From an uncultured Nitrospiraceae bacterium (GTDB taxonomy: Bacteria; Nitrospirota; Thermodesulfovibrionia; Thermodesulfovibrionales; Dissulfurispiraceae): a stretch of 64,000 nt of DNA. The notes beneath the pieces are model-generated. The model did not search any database and was not told the DNA's origin. It saw only the letters and a program-made list of their open reading frames with translations. The position numbers and the translations under genes are program-made. Positions 61,731-64,000 of the stretch are shown piece after piece. The stretch is from NCBI GenBank assembly GCA_903822005.1, contig CAIJNL010000037.1:1-64000 (forward strand). Direction: 5' to 3'. Position 1 is the stretch's first letter. Every line of letters starts with the position of its first letter.

Positions 61731-63521
61731 CTATGATTTAAAGTCTTTAAAAACTACCCTGTTGCGCCCATCGTTCTTTGCCTGGTACAGGGCCTGATCA
61801 GCGGCCTTGATTAATTCTACAAGTGCCATGTCCTGCCGGGGCAGAGCTGTCACCACTCCGATGCTTATTGTGATATAACTGCTTATGTCCGACTCTTTAT
61901 GGGGTATCCCCAGAGACTCCACATGCCGGCAGGTTTTTTCGGCTATCTGAACGGCGCTCTGCGCATTTGTCATGGGTAACAGAACAACAAACTCTTCACC
62001 GCCGAAACGCGCAACTACATCGCCCGGCCTGCGCGCTATGGTTTTCAATATATTCGCGACCTGTACAAGGCTGTCATCACCTTTCAGATGACCATAAGTG
62101 TCATTGTATTGTTTGAAAAAATCGATATCTATCATCATTATCGAAATCTGATAATTACTCCTGAGCGCCCGCCGCCATTCATCGTCAAAAAACTCATCAA
62201 ATCCACGGCGGTTGGTAAGACCGGTCAGGGTATCAATAATCAATTCGCGCCGCAGGCGGCTGTTCTCCTGTGCAAGCTCGTGATATTTGCGCACCTTGAT
62301 CTGGGCGGCTACCTGCGCAAGCAGTTCTTCTCGGGTAAAGGGCTTGTCAAGATAGTCGTTGGCGCCGCTGGCAAAGCCTTCTGTCAGGTCTGCAAGGCGA
62401 CTTTTGGCAGTCAGCATTACAACCGGAAGTTCGGCAGTGTTGTAGTGGCGGCGCAGCTGTCTGCAGACCTCAAATCCGGTCATGCCCGGCATCACGACAT
62501 CGAGCAGCACCAGGTCAAAGGGCCTGCTAGTTTCAACGAGCGTCAGCGCATCGGCGCCATTTGCGGCAGTGGTAACAGACATCCCTTCGAGTCCGAGATC
62601 ATTGAGCAGCACCTGGAGGCTGACCGGGTCATCGTCTACAGCAAGGATCCTGGGGGCCTCCGGGTGCGGTGAGGGAATCGGGATTGACGAACGTGTATAT
62701 ATTCCGGCAGGCAGGACTGTTGTCCTATCGCGTGGTTCCGCACCCTCCTGAGACGATATCGGAATAGTGAATACAAAGATAGAGCCTGAGCCCGGGGTCG
62801 ATATGGCGCGCAGTCCGCCACCGTGGAGTTCGCACAGGCGGCGGGTGATGGCCAGGCCGAGTCCCGGCTCAGCATGACCGCCGCTCCCTGAAGCGGAAGT
62901 TTGAACGGAGGGAAGAAAGATTTTATCGAGCCTGTCGGCGGGTATTCCGATGCCGGTGTCGATAACAGCAATCTCTGCCCGGCGGTTGTCGGCCGTTGCA
63001 GAAATTGTGATTGAGCCCTTGTCAGTGAACTTTATCGCATTACCTATCAGGTTATATAGAATCTGCTGAAGCCGGTCTTTGTCCGCATTCACAGCCGGGA
63101 AGTCAGAAGGCACAGCATTTACCAGGGTAAGTTTCCTGTCAAAGATCAGCGCGCTGCAGACTGCAAGCACCCTGTCGGACAGGACACGAAGATTTGTCGG
63201 CGCTATGTTGAGCTTGACGTCTCCTTTCCTGAGACGGGACATGTCGAGTATATCACTCACCAGATTGTTCAGGCGACGGGCGCTGCCAGAGATCATCTCC
63301 AGGTTGGCAAGGGCCTGCTCATTGGGGAGGCCGGCAGCACCGGCGCCGAGAGAATCAGCCAGGCCGATTATGCCATTCAGGGGTGTCCGGAGTTCGTGAG
63401 CGGTATTGGCCAGGAACTCGTCCTTGAGTCTGTCCAGACGGGTCCTTTCAGAAAGCTCTTCTTCAAGGATTCTATTGCGCTCCGTAAGTTCTATCAGTTT
63501 TTTGTTAAGTCCTGATTCCAT
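61731..63521 (-). CDS. Hybrid histidine kinase - receiver - GGDEF protein
   Basis: A 596-residue cytoplasmic signalling protein. A short coiled coil (1-35) leads to HisKA with phospho-His42 in AHELRTPLNG, then a HATPase domain (about 140-255, NLIGNAIKFTD, DTGIGIP). Next come a receiver (about 290-405, VDDD and LLDVVMPG with the phospho-Asp) and a GGDEF domain (about 440-590) with intact GGEEF. It has no sensor domain, so input must come from a partner. It should make cyclic di-GMP under control of phosphorylation. Confidence 0.93.
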   Translation of the reverse strand: MESGLNKKLIELTERNRILEEELSERTRLDRLKDEFLANTAHELRTPLNGIIGLADSLGAGAAGLPNEQALANLEMISGSARRLNNLVSDILDMSRLRKGDVKLNIAPTNLRVLSDRVLAVCSALIFDRKLTLVNAVPSDFPAVNADKDRLQQILYNLIGNAIKFTDKGSITISATADNRRAEIAVIDTGIGIPADRLDKIFLPSVQTSASGSGGHAEPGLGLAITRRLCELHGGGLRAISTPGSGSIFVFTIPISSQEGAEPRDRTTVLPAGIYTRSSIPIPSPHPEAPRILAVDDDPVSLQVLLNDLGLEGMSVTTAANGADALTLVETSRPFDLVLLDVVMPGMTGFEVCRQLRRHYNTAELPVVMLTAKSRLADLTEGFASGANDYLDKPFTREELLAQVAAQIKVRKYHELAQENSRLRRELIIDTLTGLTNRRGFDEFFDDEWRRALRSNYQISIMMIDIDFFKQYNDTYGHLKGDDSLVQVANILKTIARRPGDVVARFGGEEFVVLLPMTNAQSAVQIAEKTCRHVESLGIPHKESDISSYITISIGVVTALPRQDMALVELIKAADQALYQAKNDGRNRVVFKDFKS

Positions 63522-63842
63522 TCCTCAGCTCCTAAAACGGCAACACATGGATATAATGAGTGTACACCACCATCCTGAATTATAGTCAATAAGCACAGGC
63601 ATTCTCATCATACCTACATATTATCCTCTTTAGTATCATTCCGGTAACTGTCCGGCATACAATGGATACAAGTGTATCAGCAAAAAGAGATGCTGAGTAA
63701 TTTGTAACTGACGAACAGCAGCAGGTTTGAGGTGTCTTATTTGCAGAAACTTTCCCTTCAGGCTATTATTATCAATGTTTACTCCTGTAAAAGTTTTGAA
63801 ACCTGTCAGACCGCAGCTGCAAATTTTCAGGAAAGGATAATA
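63522..63842. other. Intergenic region without recognised gene
   Basis: A 321-base gap between divergently transcribed genes. I see no tRNA, no manganese (yybP-ykoY) riboswitch core and no strong terminator. AAAGGA near its end is the ribosome site of the following gene. A 72-codon plus-strand frame here (63732-63950) has no family likeness and continues into the next gene in another phase. Confidence 0.5.
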
Positions 63843-64000
63843 TGGTTGGTCTGCATCTGCTTTCTGTTCTGCTGCTTTCGGTGTCGACTAATCTCGACAA
63901 TTTCGGGGTTGGCTTTGCCTATGGTATCAGGCGGATCTGCATCCCCCTGAGGACAAATGTCCTGATCGCTTTTGTTAACGCTGCAGGCACTCTGGTCTCT
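63843..64000 (+). CDS. MntP/YtaF-family membrane protein, partial
   Basis: Only the first 52 codons are in the window. MVGLHLLSVLLLSVSTNLDNFGVGFAYGIRRICIP shows the S-x-N-L-D-N/D motif in the first helix that characterises the MntP family of manganese exporters. The NLDNFGVGxAYGxR form is nearer to the YtaF branch. AAAGGA lies before the ATG at 63843. The frame is cut by the window end. Confidence 0.8.

Noticed and set aside
63522-63842. Manganese riboswitch upstream of the MntP/YtaF gene
   Set aside because: The conserved yybP-ykoY core is not visible.

Overview
The window looks like the chromosome of a Gram-negative, anaerobic, respiring or syntrophic bacterium. It has a LolCDE lipoprotein system, TRAP transporters, a selenocysteine protein, a Na+-coupled biotin-dependent malonate decarboxylase and a Tat-exported hydrolase. 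Arginine AGG and isoleucine ATA codons are very common. That, with the lysS-lolC-lolD and thrS-infC-rpmI / rplT-pheS-pheT blocks, would suit Nitrospirota (Thermodesulfovibrionia-like) or Desulfobacterota. This placement is inference; no rRNA or tRNA gene was seen.

Layout. 0-1.1 kb: a Fic gene whose 5' end is replaced by an IS21-type terminal repeat. 1.2-13.3 kb: housekeeping genes lysS, lolC/E, lolD, thrS, infC, rpmI, then a 2.2 kb interruption (Cache sensor on the minus strand and two small exported or membrane proteins), then rplT, pheS, pheT. thrS and infC both appear to start at AUA. 13.5-20.2 kb: a FadR-type regulator with cyclase, TRAP transporter, LigI-like hydrolase and dicarboxylate symporter genes for uptake and breakdown of an organic acid. 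20.3-24 kb: a RelBE-like toxin-antitoxin pair, hemerythrin, a nuclease-like protein, a copper chaperone and a lipoprotein. 23.8-28.4 kb: a minus-strand sulfur amino acid operon (CymR-like Rrf2, metY, cysK, metX, metW). 28.4-28.9 kb: noncoding DNA with a long imperfect stem.

29.7-40.1 kb is the most unusual part, and its first half is visibly richer in A+T. A divergently transcribed regulator fuses a LevR-type sigma54-activator AAA+ module to a complete PTS enzyme I. It faces an operon of a 2-hydroxyacid dehydrogenase, a fumarylacetoacetate-hydrolase-like enzyme, a creatininase-like protein with altered metal ligands and a DcuC-like carrier. Next come a secreted UGSC-motif protein whose in-frame TGA very probably encodes selenocysteine (with a SECIS-like hairpin) and a Tat-exported metal-dependent hydrolase. 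Together these may form an undescribed system that couples PEP/pyruvate state to use of a hydroxy- or keto-acid.

40.2-42.2 kb: a MOT1-type oxyanion transporter and a methyltransferase. 42.2-52.2 kb: a complete Malonomonas-type mad cluster (regulator, MadLM symporter, MadB sodium pump, MadF biotin carrier, MadA/E/C/D decarboxylase, MadH, MadG) plus two tiny membrane proteins. 52.2-60.2 kb: a K+-channel-like protein, the oxidative pentose-phosphate genes zwf-pgl-gnd, a thioredoxin-reductase-like flavoprotein, UspA and a Gly-rich exported protein. 60.3-64 kb: a LarA-type racemase, a hybrid histidine kinase/GGDEF protein and the start of an MntP/YtaF membrane protein cut by the window end.
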